Assembly (NCBI GenBank): GCA_041738715.1
Contig: JBGSPI010000103.1
Coordinates: 1 to 64,000, forward strand
Length of the DNA: 64,000 nucleotides
Reading direction: 5' to 3'
Origin: Chamaesiphon sp041738715
GTDB taxonomy: Bacteria > Cyanobacteriota > Cyanobacteriia > Cyanobacteriales > Chamaesiphonaceae
Each line of letters begins with the position of its first letter. Positions within the stretch are counted from its first letter, which is position 1. The notes beneath the pieces are model-generated. The model did not search any database. It was not told where the DNA came from and saw nothing but the letters and a program-made list of their open reading frames with translations. Shown here one piece after another: positions 54,926 to 64,000 of this stretch. The translations under genes and the position numbers were made by a program.

Positions 54926-55216
54926 TTAATAAACTTCATCATGTGTTCCAACATCCAACAATAGAATCACTTCTTCTGCTGTTTCTTCATCAAGATCGAA
55001 CTGAAATAAAATTCTACAATCATACCCACAAGAACATGCTAAGGTTCCTATTAATTTACCATCGAGTTTATGTGTTGCTAAATTAGCCGAAAAAGCATCA
55101 TCCGCTAACTGAATTAATGTATTCTCAATCTTTTGCTGCAAGGAAAGATTTCGCCTAGTAAATTTGCGGAAAGATCTTTGAAATCTTGGTGTGGAAACTA
55201 ATTTCTTCATCTTCAT
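54926..55216 (-). CDS. RelE/YafQ-type mRNA interferase toxin
   Basis: A 96-residue toxin fold (STPRFQRSFRKFTRRN, LQQKIENTLIQLADD, HKLDGKLIGTLACSCGYDCR, ILFQFDLD, LLLDVGTHDEVY). RelE/YafQ toxins cut mRNA in the ribosome; the C-terminal HDEVY is of the YafQ type. It overlaps the antitoxin gene by 4 bases (ATGA). Confidence 0.85.
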   Translation of the reverse strand: MKMKKLVSTPRFQRSFRKFTRRNLSLQQKIENTLIQLADDAFSANLATHKLDGKLIGTLACSCGYDCRILFQFDLDEETAEEVILLLDVGTHDEVY

Positions 55217-55437
55217 TCATCTGCATCTAAAAGTAGCCTTAGATCTCTAATCACGTCTTCCGCAGTCTGGGCTTTTAATTTTCCAGAACGAAATTCTGCA
55301 ATAGATTGCTGTGCTGCTTGAGCAATTTCTGTGCGACGATTTTCGATTGTGCGCTGACGCACTATCTGAATTAACATTTCTTGCTGTTCTTTGGGTAGTT
55401 CCATGACAGCATCTAAAACTTCGTTTAAGGTTTTCAT
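55213..55437 (-). CDS. Antitoxin of the RelE/YafQ-type toxin
   Basis: A 74-residue protein (LDAVMELPKEQQEMLIQIV, ENRRTEIAQAAQQSIAEFRS, EDVIRDLRLLLDADE) with helical acidic C-terminus that should wrap the toxin. It lies first, with a 4-base overlap, in the normal antitoxin-toxin order. Confidence 0.75.
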   Translation of the reverse strand: MKTLNEVLDAVMELPKEQQEMLIQIVRQRTIENRRTEIAQAAQQSIAEFRSGKLKAQTAEDVIRDLRLLLDADE

Positions 55438-55684
55438 ACTTCGACAATCGATAGCTATATTTATATTTTAACCTAGCTGACTCAATCCTCACGATCGAAT
55501 CATGTGAAACGATCGATCCTACCAACACCTGTTTGCTCAGCGTGCCAACGGCGATCGAATCAAAACAGATCGAACCAACCCCAAATCGATCGAGCTTTGC
55601 CTACACTACCCGATTCCACAAAGCTGAGGCTACGCCAACACAACCAAAGAAATCAACATTAATATCACTAATGATCGATATTAT

Positions 55685-56866
55685 TTAGTCTAAAAATTCA
55701 TACTGGATCGCGCCATAACTTTTCAATAACTGCATGACTTCTATATGTCCATTGCTTCTAGCATGATCTAACGGAGTTGATGGTAATAAGGTGATACTTG
55801 CACTGTTTACATTAGCACCACTGCGAATTAGTAGCTCAACCATAAGTAAGTGACCTTTCTGTGCGGCATAAAGCAACGGAGTACCAGAATCAAATCCACC
55901 GTGGGTATTCATTTGTGCGCCATTTGCTATTAATATCTCTGCTATCTCTATAAAACCATTCTCTGCGGCATGGTGTAATGGTGTACTCGCATCAGACTTA
56001 CTTTTTGCGCTCACTTGCGCTCCATTTGCTATCAATAGTTTTACCATTTCTATCAAACCATTTTCTGCTGCTGCATGTAAGGGTGTACCGCCACCATAAT
56101 CTTGATAATTGACATCGACTCCTCTCGCAATCAGCCGCTTGGCTAGTTCTTGATAATTTTGACAAGTTGCCGTGTGTAAAGTACGCGCATGATTTGGATC
56201 TGAACCGCTATCGATGAGTAAATCTACTAGTTCTATGTGATTACATTTAGCTGCTTGATATAGAGGAGTATTTTGGTAGTGCAAGAAATCGAGAACAGCA
56301 CCTCGATCTAATAAGAGTTGAGCAATTTTTAGATGACCGCCTATTGCAGCTAAACAAAGTGGAGTCATTCCTTCACGGATTGAGTTGACTGAAAATATTT
56401 CCTGTTCTAAAAAAGTTTTTACTGTGTCTATATCTCCCTGAAGAGCGGCTAAATGGAGTCCCATCTTAGCTCCATTAGCTATTAATATTTTTGTAAGTTC
56501 TGAGTGCTTGCGAATTGCAGTCACTAACAAAGGATTGCGACCATATTCTTCTTCCAGTCCTTGATTGACATTAGCACCATAAGAAATTAATAATTCTGCT
56601 ATTTCTATATAATTTTTATCACATGCTAAGTACAAGAGTGTAACTCCATTACTACTTTGAAGATCGACATTAGCACCCTTCTCTAGAAATTTCCTAACCC
56701 GATTGATATTACCCCTCGAAACTGCATTACTTATTTGAGAGATTGGATTAGTTGATATCTGCCATACAATAAAAATAAAAAATGCTGCTAGCCACACATA
56801 TATGAACTGAACATCCCTATTTAGATTGATAAACTGACTATACAAAAATTGAACATCTATATCCAT
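55685..56866 (-). CDS. Membrane-anchored ankyrin-repeat protein
   Basis: A 393-residue protein. An N-terminal hydrophobic segment (about 25-40, VWLAAFFIFIVWQI) anchors it, and about ten ankyrin repeats follow (LLYLACDKNYIEIAELLISY, PLHAAAENGLIEMVKLLIA, PLHHAAENGFIEIAEILIA). Ankyrin repeats bind partner proteins; no enzyme domain is present and the partner is unknown. It ends near residue 390 with a short tail. It lies alone between the RelE pair and metH. Confidence 0.85.
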   Translation of the reverse strand: MDIDVQFLYSQFINLNRDVQFIYVWLAAFFIFIVWQISTNPISQISNAVSRGNINRVRKFLEKGANVDLQSSNGVTLLYLACDKNYIEIAELLISYGANVNQGLEEEYGRNPLLVTAIRKHSELTKILIANGAKMGLHLAALQGDIDTVKTFLEQEIFSVNSIREGMTPLCLAAIGGHLKIAQLLLDRGAVLDFLHYQNTPLYQAAKCNHIELVDLLIDSGSDPNHARTLHTATCQNYQELAKRLIARGVDVNYQDYGGGTPLHAAAENGLIEMVKLLIANGAQVSAKSKSDASTPLHHAAENGFIEIAEILIANGAQMNTHGGFDSGTPLLYAAQKGHLLMVELLIRSGANVNSASITLLPSTPLDHARSNGHIEVMQLLKSYGAIQYEFLD

Positions 56867-56975
56867 ATTAATGAACTGACCATAGAGAAATGTAGATGGT
56901 GGACTGTATCCACCGTCTACATTTCAATCAGTAACTGAGATTTTCTGTGTTGCTTTTCCTCACCCTAACCAACCC

Positions 56976-59900
56976 CTAAGCACTAAAGTACTTAGCCGTC
57001 GGATGATAGACAATCAACGCAGTTGTAGACTGCTCAGGATATAGCTGCTCGCTCTCATCCATCGTCATCCCCATCCGCTCGGTACCCATGATTTCCAACT
57101 GCTTGAACTGATCCGCCACATTCGGACAAGCTGGATAGCCGAAACTATAGCGGGAACCTTGATAGCGTTGCGCTAACATATCGCGAATATTATCCGGCTC
57201 CGAGTCGCCATAACCTAACTCCTTGCGGATGCGGGCGTGGCTCCATTCGGCTAGGGCTTCTGCCATCTGTACCGCCATGCCGTGGAAGTACAGATAGTTG
57301 GCATAGTTATCGGCTTTGAATAACACTTGGGCTTTCTCGGTGGCAATTTCGCCCATCGTGACGGCTTGCATGGGGAAGACATCGAAGGTGTTTTCGCTCA
57401 GGGGGCGGAAGAAGTCGGCGATACAGAGGCGACGTAGGGATTTTTGGCGGGGGAATGTCCAGGTGACTACGGGGGTAGCTGTTTGGGGGGTTAAGCCTTG
57501 CTCGATGACGCTGGGATCGTAGACGTGGACGGAGTTACCTTCGGCGTTACAGGGGAAGTAACCATAGATCAGTTGGGGTTCGAGCCATTTTTCGGTGAGG
57601 ATTTTGGTTTTCCACTCTTCGAGGATGGGGTGGACTTTCTCGGCGAGGAATGCGTCGTATTCTTCGCGAGTTTGGTCTTTGGGTTTACGGAATTGCCATT
57701 GTCCGGCAATTAGGGCTTGTAAGTCCATGTACCAGAATAAATCTTCGATCGAGATCTCATCCTTGAGGATTTTGGTACCCCAGAATGGTGGCGTAGGTCT
57801 GTCGAGATCTAAGTCTACTGCTGACGATCGCACTGTATCAATTACAACTGGTTCGTTACTCTCTTTCTGTTCTTTGGGTTCTTCAATTTCGACAGCGACT
57901 TTAATCGGGTTGCCATCATCATCGAGGAAGCCTTTAGAGTCATCCCACTTGTTGCCCTGTTTGGCGGGCATGAGTGAGTCCATAAAGTGTAAATCGGCAA
58001 AAGCATCCTTGCCATAGATTACCTGTCCTTTATAAGCCTGCTGGCAGTCGTTGTAGACAAATTTGGGGGTGAGTGCAGCACCGCCGAGGATGATCGGAAT
58101 GGTAATGCCTTTTTCGTTGAAGACTTCCAGATTTTCTTTCATGAAGGCGGTGGATTTGACGAGTAATCCGCTCATGGCGATACAGTCGGGTTTGTGTGTT
58201 TCGTAGGCTTGAATGATGGCTTCTACGGGTTGTTTGATGCCCATATTGATCACTTCATAGCCGTTGTTTGAGAGGATGATATCGACGAGGTTTTTACCAA
58301 TATCGTGTACGTCACCTTTGACGGTGGCGATCACAAATTTTCCTTTGGCATTACTGACACCCACATCGGCTTTTTCCATATAGGGTTCGAGGAAGGCTAC
58401 GGCGGCTTTCATCGTTTCGGCGGATTGCAAGACGAAGGGTAATTGCATTTGTCCCGAACCAAAGAGTTCGCCAACAACTTTCATCCCGTCGAGGAGGAAG
58501 GTGTTGATAATATCTAAGGGTGGATGTTTCTCGATCGCTTTGATCAGATTATCTTCTAAACCGACCCGTTCGCCGTCGATAATATGGCGGGTGAGTTTTT
58601 GTTCGAGGGGTAATTTATCATCCTCTGATTTATCTCGTTTGGTGGTTACTCCTTCAAACATGGTGGTGAGTAAACCTAACGGATCGTAGGTGCAAATATC
58701 GCCATCGAATTGACGGCGATCGTAAATCAAATTCCGACAGATTTCTTGATGTTCGGGAGCAATTTTAGCTAATGGTAAAATCTTATTCGGGCTGACGATC
58801 GCGGCATCCATGCCGACTTCCATACATTCGTGCAGGAACATCGAGTTTAATACTTGCCGCGCAGCCGGATTTAGACCGAAGGAAATATTTGACAAGCCTA
58901 ATAAAACGTGACATTCGGGCAAGTTTTCGCGAATCATTTTAATCGATTCGACTGTTGCTTTACCATTCTCCCGATCTTCTTCAATTCCGGTAGAAATCGG
59001 CAATGCTAAAGGATCGAAGAAGATTTCATAAGGGGGAAATCCATATTCTACGGCGGCATCATACGCCCGTTTAGCGATCGTAAATTTCCGCTCTGCCGTC
59101 CGTGCCATCCCTTCTTCATCGATGGTGCCAATAACGATACCCGCACCAAATTTCTTAGCAATTTCTAAGACTTTGAAGAACCGTTCTTCGCCATCTTCAT
59201 AGTTAGTCGAGTTGAGTAAACATTTACCTCCCGCTACTTTTAAACCAGCTTCCATTTTCTCCCACTCAGTGGAATCTAACATCAGCGGTAAATTGACATT
59301 ATTCACGACGCGAGAAACGACTTCGTGCATATCCCGCACGCCATCACGTCCGACATAATCGACGTTGACATCGAGGATATGGGCACCTTCGCGGACTTGG
59401 GATTTAGCCAGAGAAACTAAACCATCCCAATTCTCTTCATTTAATAAATCGCGACACTTTTTAGAGCCACTAGCGTTCAACCGTTCGCCGATAATTAAGA
59501 AGGAATTATCCTGATGATAAGGTTGGGCTGTCATCAAAGAAGCCGCCGCAGGTTCGTAGACTGGGTGACGTTCTTTCGCTTTTAGTGTCGCCCCAATTGT
59601 GGCTAATTCTTTAATATGATCTGGGCGCGTTCCACAGCAACCACCGATAATTTGTACGCCCCAATCTTCGACGAATTTATATAGAGCTAATTTCAGTTCG
59701 ATCGGAGTTAATTTATAATGGGCGTGCCCGCCGATATTTTCTGGTAATCCGGCATTCGGCACACAAGAAACGATAAACGGCGATTGTTCGCACAGATGTT
59801 TGATATGGGGAGCCATTAAATCCGGCCCAGTCGCACAATTTAAGCCTAAAATATCGATCGGGAATGGCTGCAATACAGTCAATAATGCCGCCACATCCGT

Positions 59901-60521
59901 ACCCGCCAACATCGTGCTAGTCGTCTGCTCGAATGTCGCCGACACCATAATCGGGATTCTGACCCCTTTATTTTTAAAAACCTGTTCCAGTCCATTCAAG
60001 GCTGCTTTGATTTGCAGCACATCCATACAAGTCTCGATCAAGAATAGATCCACACCACCGTCCAACAGGCCTGTAGCCTGTTCGGTGTATGCTTGCTCTA
60101 GGGTGTCATAATCGATATGACCGATCGAGGGTAATTTAGTCCCAGGACCGATCGATCCGGCTACAAATCTGGGTTTCTCAGGTGTCGAAAACTCCGCCGT
60201 ACATTTTTTCGCCAGTTCGGCAGCAGTCTTATTCAGATAGTAAACCTGATCTTCTAATCCATACTCCGATAAGGTTTGGTAGGTACCGCCGAAGGTATCA
60301 GTTTCGATTACATCGGCACCCGCAGCTAAAAAGTCCCGATGTACTTTGGCGACAGCTTCGGGTTTGGTATGGACGAGATACTCATTACAACCCTCATATT
60401 CGGCACCGCCAAAGTCTTCGGCTGTGAGGTTTTGGACTTGGAGATTGGTACCCATCGCCCCATCAAAGACGATTACAGGACGTTCGGGGCTATGCAGACG
60501 AGCGAGAAAGGGGTGTTTCAT
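56976..60521 (-). CDS. metH: Cobalamin-dependent methionine synthase
   Basis: A 1181-residue modular enzyme transferring a methyl group from methyl-tetrahydrofolate to homocysteine. The homocysteine/Zn module (1-320) carries GLNCATGPD and GGCCGTRPDHI. The pterin module (about 335-610) starts ERLNASGSKKCRDL and holds DVNVDYVGRDG. The cobalamin module has the cap and the base-off His motif ATVKGDVHDIGKN. The C-terminal activation module ends AYPTAKYFSA-like, with SRYSFGYPACPN for SAM binding. It is close to the E. coli length. It pairs with cbiD (6.2 kb) as user and maker of the corrinoid. No B12 riboswitch was seen upstream. Confidence 0.96.
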   Translation of the reverse strand: MKHPFLARLHSPERPVIVFDGAMGTNLQVQNLTAEDFGGAEYEGCNEYLVHTKPEAVAKVHRDFLAAGADVIETDTFGGTYQTLSEYGLEDQVYYLNKTAAELAKKCTAEFSTPEKPRFVAGSIGPGTKLPSIGHIDYDTLEQAYTEQATGLLDGGVDLFLIETCMDVLQIKAALNGLEQVFKNKGVRIPIMVSATFEQTTSTMLAGTDVAALLTVLQPFPIDILGLNCATGPDLMAPHIKHLCEQSPFIVSCVPNAGLPENIGGHAHYKLTPIELKLALYKFVEDWGVQIIGGCCGTRPDHIKELATIGATLKAKERHPVYEPAAASLMTAQPYHQDNSFLIIGERLNASGSKKCRDLLNEENWDGLVSLAKSQVREGAHILDVNVDYVGRDGVRDMHEVVSRVVNNVNLPLMLDSTEWEKMEAGLKVAGGKCLLNSTNYEDGEERFFKVLEIAKKFGAGIVIGTIDEEGMARTAERKFTIAKRAYDAAVEYGFPPYEIFFDPLALPISTGIEEDRENGKATVESIKMIRENLPECHVLLGLSNISFGLNPAARQVLNSMFLHECMEVGMDAAIVSPNKILPLAKIAPEHQEICRNLIYDRRQFDGDICTYDPLGLLTTMFEGVTTKRDKSEDDKLPLEQKLTRHIIDGERVGLEDNLIKAIEKHPPLDIINTFLLDGMKVVGELFGSGQMQLPFVLQSAETMKAAVAFLEPYMEKADVGVSNAKGKFVIATVKGDVHDIGKNLVDIILSNNGYEVINMGIKQPVEAIIQAYETHKPDCIAMSGLLVKSTAFMKENLEVFNEKGITIPIILGGAALTPKFVYNDCQQAYKGQVIYGKDAFADLHFMDSLMPAKQGNKWDDSKGFLDDDGNPIKVAVEIEEPKEQKESNEPVVIDTVRSSAVDLDLDRPTPPFWGTKILKDEISIEDLFWYMDLQALIAGQWQFRKPKDQTREEYDAFLAEKVHPILEEWKTKILTEKWLEPQLIYGYFPCNAEGNSVHVYDPSVIEQGLTPQTATPVVTWTFPRQKSLRRLCIADFFRPLSENTFDVFPMQAVTMGEIATEKAQVLFKADNYANYLYFHGMAVQMAEALAEWSHARIRKELGYGDSEPDNIRDMLAQRYQGSRYSFGYPACPNVADQFKQLEIMGTERMGMTMDESEQLYPEQSTTALIVYHPTAKYFSA

Positions 60522-60652
60522 ATAATTTTAATAGATGCGTGTGTGCAGCTTTGGTTTGAACAAATTGCCTAATTTAGTTCTGGATTGAGATCTTCAGATC
60601 TTATTGTAGTCAAGTTTGGCTAGGCGATTCATCGCCACAACTATTGCTGTGG

Positions 60653-61090
60653 TTAGTGTACCCCTGGCACTGTTCCAAGATTACGGATAAATTCTAGTGG
60701 TAGCCCATCAGGATCGGCAATAAAGGTGACTTCATAGACATTTGTGCCGATAATTTGCTGTGTGGGTTGGAGTAAGACTGTGGGGTCTGGTTGCCTAAGT
60801 GCTTGAAGTTGAGTTCTTAGAGCGGTTAGCCAAGTAGTTAAGTCAGGGACAAGCGTAGTCAGATCGAAGGACAGATGATAGTAGCCAACATAATGCTCGT
60901 CACCAAAAGCGTCAGGGGCGGATTTGGGTTCGGGGATTTGGATCAGTTCGACTCGTCCACCTAAGCCTTCAATCCAACAGGCTAGAGTATAGCCTGTTGT
61001 AAATCTTTCAGCGACGCTAAACCCCAGACACTCATAAAATGCGATCGATCTGTGAATATCGGCTGTCCGAATCGAGGCATGGTGAAACAT
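60653..61090 (-). CDS. VOC-family (glyoxalase-like) protein
   Basis: A 145-residue protein with two beta-alpha-beta-beta-beta modules typical of vicinal oxygen chelate enzymes. MFHHASIRTADIHRSIAFYE carries the first metal His, and VELIQIPEPKSAP and the HLSFDLTTL strand hold further ligands; FIADPDGLPLEFIRN is the final Glu. It could act as a lactoylglutathione lyase-like or other dioxygenase/isomerase; the substrate is open. It follows the TIGR02652 gene by three bases, so they are coupled. Confidence 0.75.
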   Translation of the reverse strand: MFHHASIRTADIHRSIAFYECLGFSVAERFTTGYTLACWIEGLGGRVELIQIPEPKSAPDAFGDEHYVGYYHLSFDLTTLVPDLTTWLTALRTQLQALRQPDPTVLLQPTQQIIGTNVYEVTFIADPDGLPLEFIRNLGTVPGVH

Positions 61091-61093
61091 AAG

Positions 61094-61666
61094 CTATGGT
61101 GAGATCCGAAAATAGGGATATTGCACGGGGATACCCGGTTCTTTTTCGAGATCGAAGTTGATCGTTTTCCAGCGCGGATCGTCTATCGGATCGGGGCTAA
61201 ATTCGACGGGGAGACCAAACAGACGAGGTTTGGGCAGATGATTATGATTAGGCTGATCCGGCCATGACTGTTGACGTTCGCGGAGTGAGCCGCCTGGCGA
61301 GTCCAGATAGCTGCCAATTAATTCGCGATAGCGTTCAGCGATGATTACCTTGGTGGCTCGATAGCCTTGGGTATAGAGTTTATCCAGAGCATCATGAATT
61401 TCAAAGCGAATGCCATCAGGATGAGTGTGTTGTCGATACCATTCACCTTCCCAGAGACACCAATTACGGTTAGATTGAAGATGGACAAGTTCACCTGTTT
61501 GGGGATTCGCTTCAAAAGCTCCATGCCGAGGGCATAAATAAGTATCTGTCAGCGTGAGCGCAGATATAATTTGCCGACAATGGGGACACTGAATTTCTGG
61601 ACCGAAAATAGGGTATTGAAAAGCAAAGTTCATGTCAGCAGTTGCCACAAGGCTATGAGGTGGCAT
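61094..61666 (-). CDS. TIGR02652-family cyanobacterial protein
   Basis: A 190-residue protein with a zinc-ribbon-like motif (IQCPHCRQIISALTLTDTYL CPRHGAF, written here in two parts) and a conserved GEWYRQHTHPDGIRFEIHDAL and KVIIAERYRELI core. From memory it is the cyanobacteria-specific TIGR02652 family, function unknown. The VOC gene follows directly. The start may be the ATG at 61633 (second Met), since the first 11 residues are unlike the family. Confidence 0.75.
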   Translation of the reverse strand: MPPHSLVATADMNFAFQYPIFGPEIQCPHCRQIISALTLTDTYLCPRHGAFEANPQTGELVHLQSNRNWCLWEGEWYRQHTHPDGIRFEIHDALDKLYTQGYRATKVIIAERYRELIGSYLDSPGGSLRERQQSWPDQPNHNHLPKPRLFGLPVEFSPDPIDDPRWKTINFDLEKEPGIPVQYPYFRISP

Positions 61667-61931
61667 CGACGATCGGTTCTTACCTAAGTATCTTAAGGTC
61701 TGCTCGATCGAGATGCAATCACTAGTTAATGATCGTCAGCTAAACAAGTTCGGTATTTAAGGATCTACACAAATTTACCTCAAGACCGATATGATGGGGG
61801 TTGGATCGCCGAAACCTAGGTGGGTTGGGAATACCATAATTATACCTGGTTAAATTTTACCTGCCGATCGAATCGCTAACTACATCTTCACCAAATTGTC
61901 CCTAATCAACGCCTGTTGTTGAGGTAAAGCC

Positions 61932-64000
61932 TTGACTGAACCCACTTACTCTGAATTAAATTATCGAGTTGCGCCACTGCCATTAATTGAGATTAACTCA
62001 ATTTTTAGCGATAGTCCGATCGATCGAAAAGACGAGATCGATCGATCGCTAGCCCAAATATTCGACCCCGTTGGGATCAAATTTCAGTCATCGATTCAAC
62101 CCCGTCCGGAGACAGGACAGCCAAATATTGACAGTGAAGTTACTGTTTTGCAGTCGCCCAATTCATTCTTCCCAGACCTTGAATATCGTCTGTGGGTGGT
62201 CTGTTCGTCCCAAAAGAGTTTGGACTATCAACTACTAGCTGAACCACTTGCCAAACAGCTACGCAGTCTCGATCTGCAAGGGTTTCAGGATGCGGTGATT
62301 CGATTTTCTCAATCTGGTGCTCAAGTCAATGACTGGCGGCTACGCATCGATCTATCACCGCCAGCAGTTATACTCAGAGAGTGGGCAAGGTGGGGTGATG
62401 TCCAAGCGATTAGCAAACTGCTGAATTTAGCGTTAGCACCTGTGGAGATGCAGGTGAGTACGATCCTCAAAAATCTAACTATTCACATCTTTTGTACGCT
62501 CAAACATGCGGATGCACATAAGTATCCCACTAAGAAAATTGCCCTCGATCTGATCGCACCGTTATTGATCGAACTCACGCCCCAGGGAATTCAAGGTGCT
62601 ACGATTTATGGGTTGAAGTCGCCAGTAAGCGTTAGCGCACAGGTGGGAGAGTCACCCATCTGGACGCACTGGCTGGATTTGCCCGCGTTGGGCGATCCGA
62701 TTTTCTCACCGACAGCACTGATGTTGGCGGAGCGGGGAGATCTGGACGCGCTGAACTTTGTGTTGCATCGGTTACTTAACCCCGATTTAGAACAGTGCTT
62801 GGAAGTTGGGGGGATTAAGTTATCGTTACTTACTCGCCGTCGGTTACTTCATGTGATGAGCGAAGCTCCTCGATGTCCACTCCAGAGCCAAGTAGCGGCT
62901 CCGGTGATTAGGATTCTCACCCAATTAGCACTGCCGACGATTAGAGGTGTGCGCGTCCACGGACGGGTATCGGGACACTCTAGACCATTATGGACTTATG
63001 GGGTTGATTTCGATCGCCGACCATTAGAATTGCCAGCAGCAGCCGAACAAGTATTCATCCCGGAAATCTCGGTAACTAAAATCGGGGTGTCAGAACGGAT
63101 TAGTCACTACTTAGCGGCAACGAGAATTTGGCGACCTCAATTGATTGCAGTGAAAACAAGTCAATTAGTTTATCAGCCGAGATTTGAGTGGAAACCATCG
63201 CTATTATTATTGTTAGTCGGGTTGGGTTTGACAATTGCTGGAGATTTAGGGCTGAAAACTTTCTCGATCGATCCCCAGCTAACCACAACTTCGTCATCCA
63301 CCACAACCCAGCTATCTTTTAATAACTCACTGCTCGAACAGAAGCTGGCGCAATATCAAACTCTCTGCATCCAAGATGGTGTACCTGATGTACTGATTAT
63401 CGGTAGCTCGCGGGCATTACGCGGTATCGACCCGGCTACTCTACGGCAGAGTTTGACTGATCGGGTAGGCGCGGATGTGAAAGTTTACAATTTCGGGATT
63501 AATGGCGCAACGGCTCAAGTAGTCGATCTGATTCTCCGACAATTATTAAAGCCACAACAATTACCTAAGTTAGTAATTTGGGCTGATGGTGCAAGGGCAT
63601 TTAATAGTGGCCGAGCCGATCGCACTTATGAAACAATTGCTTTATCCGATCGCTATCGGCAATTAGCCTTAATGTCTGCTAGTAGTAGTAATACTCTGCC
63701 AATTTTGCAAGCTCAATCTTCATTCAAGAATAGCTATCAGGCGATCGATAGTGCTGTCGATCGGCAATTAGCACAAGTTTCTTCAGTTTATCAGCATCGT
63801 GATTTATTGAAAACCCGGCTTCAAGCCCAAGTTCCATTGGTGAATGAGATTGTCGATAGTAGTACTGCCTTGATTAGTCCGACTAGCGATCAAGAGCCGC
63901 AAATTGATGGTGATGGCTTTCTCCCACTCGCAGTAAAATTCGATCCAGATACTTATTATCAATCCCATCCCAAGGTAACGGGTGATAGTGATGCTGATTA
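61932..64000 (+). CDS. DUF1574/SGNH-like protein, cut by the right edge
   Basis: 689 codons are open to the window end with no stop, so the gene is partial. The start is TTG at 61932 with GAGG seven bases before it and an in-frame stop just upstream. The first about 415 residues are soluble, followed by a membrane segment (PSLLLLLVGLGLTIAGDLGL) and then an SGNH-hydrolase-like domain of the DUF1574 type: VLIIGSSRALRGIDPATLRQ carries the GxSR block with the Ser, and NFGINGATAQVVDL the GxN block. Such domains can act as acyl transfer or esterase enzymes on wall or surface glycans. The C-terminus is outside the window. Confidence 0.7.
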   Translation, partial: MTEPTYSELNYRVAPLPLIEINSIFSDSPIDRKDEIDRSLAQIFDPVGIKFQSSIQPRPETGQPNIDSEVTVLQSPNSFFPDLEYRLWVVCSSQKSLDYQLLAEPLAKQLRSLDLQGFQDAVIRFSQSGAQVNDWRLRIDLSPPAVILREWARWGDVQAISKLLNLALAPVEMQVSTILKNLTIHIFCTLKHADAHKYPTKKIALDLIAPLLIELTPQGIQGATIYGLKSPVSVSAQVGESPIWTHWLDLPALGDPIFSPTALMLAERGDLDALNFVLHRLLNPDLEQCLEVGGIKLSLLTRRRLLHVMSEAPRCPLQSQVAAPVIRILTQLALPTIRGVRVHGRVSGHSRPLWTYGVDFDRRPLELPAAAEQVFIPEISVTKIGVSERISHYLAATRIWRPQLIAVKTSQLVYQPRFEWKPSLLLLLVGLGLTIAGDLGLKTFSIDPQLTTTSSSTTTQLSFNNSLLEQKLAQYQTLCIQDGVPDVLIIGSSRALRGIDPATLRQSLTDRVGADVKVYNFGINGATAQVVDLILRQLLKPQQLPKLVIWADGARAFNSGRADRTYETIALSDRYRQLALMSASSSNTLPILQAQSSFKNSYQAIDSAVDRQLAQVSSVYQHRDLLKTRLQAQVPLVNEIVDSSTALISPTSDQEPQIDGDGFLPLAVKFDPDTYYQSHPKVTGDSDAD

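Noticed and set aside
57595..58017. 140-codon plus-strand frame inside metH
   Set aside because: Antisense shadow of metH; Ser/Arg-rich translation without domain features.
60522..60652. B12 or SAM riboswitch upstream of metH
   Set aside because: No conserved B12 box or long paired structure recognised in this short spacer.

Overview
The window is cyanobacterial chromosome. It carries cytochrome b6f genes (petB, petD), photosystem II genes (psbI, psbH, psbN, psbO), the D1-processing protease ctpA, an FtsH3-type protease, a DHNA-CoA thioesterase for phylloquinone synthesis, and several families known mainly from cyanobacteria (CGLD27, TIGR02652, DUF1574, DUF3769/LptD-like, RppA/RppB). CGATCG-type (HIP1-like) palindromes are very frequent in genes and spacers. 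The exact genus cannot be read from the sequence.

Layout. 0-10 kb: the end of an IS66-type transposase, a membrane protein, an M48 peptidase, thiO, guaA, cbiD, ftsH and a pabC-like lyase. 10.2-12 kb: a decayed accessory pocket with a C-terminal piece of a formylglycine-generating-enzyme (FGE) fold protein, an effector-associated-domain-like gene directly against it, and a truncated Uma2 gene. 12-17.9 kb: xth, an MFS transporter, rsmB, an LptD-like outer membrane protein and the tiny psbI gene. 18-23.5 kb: a group that may concern metals, with an RppB/RppA two-component pair, an SbnA-like PLP enzyme, a MATE-like exporter and a double-DUF305 (CopM-like) protein. 23.5-26.5 kb: ctpA, petB, petD. 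26.6-32.5 kb: three exported proteins in a row, an SLH-like protein, an S8 peptidase and a TPR-CHAT protein. 32.5-36.2 kb: tatA, psbH, psbN, argG, psbO. 36.4-43.3 kb: a UvrD-type helicase, recF, yqeK, rsfS, CGLD27, asparaginase and tRNA-fMet. 43.4-47.6 kb: a zinc-ribbon/O-methyltransferase fusion, a ComFB/CdgR-like protein, DHNA-CoA thioesterase and a hybrid histidine kinase. 48-53.6 kb: pyk, an orphan dnd-associated protein, a DUF4212/SSS symporter pair and map. 53.6-55.7 kb: toxin-antitoxin genes and remnants among CGATCG-rich repeat spacers. 55.7-64 kb: an ankyrin protein, metH, a VOC protein, TIGR02652 and a DUF1574 protein cut by the right edge.

The most interesting item is the FGE-fold C-terminus at 10576-10959. 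Its last 35 codons look like the variable region of a diversity-generating retroelement (DGR): substitutions fall at the positions usually held by Asn, and those codons all end in C or T, as expected from adenine mutagenesis of AAY template codons. I see no reverse transcriptase or template repeat in the window, so it would be a remote or orphan target, and its N-terminal half is missing. Other notable points are the SbnA-like plus MATE-like pair, the zinc-ribbon/methyltransferase fusion lacking the usual metal ligands, and the SLH/S8/CHAT row of exported proteins.
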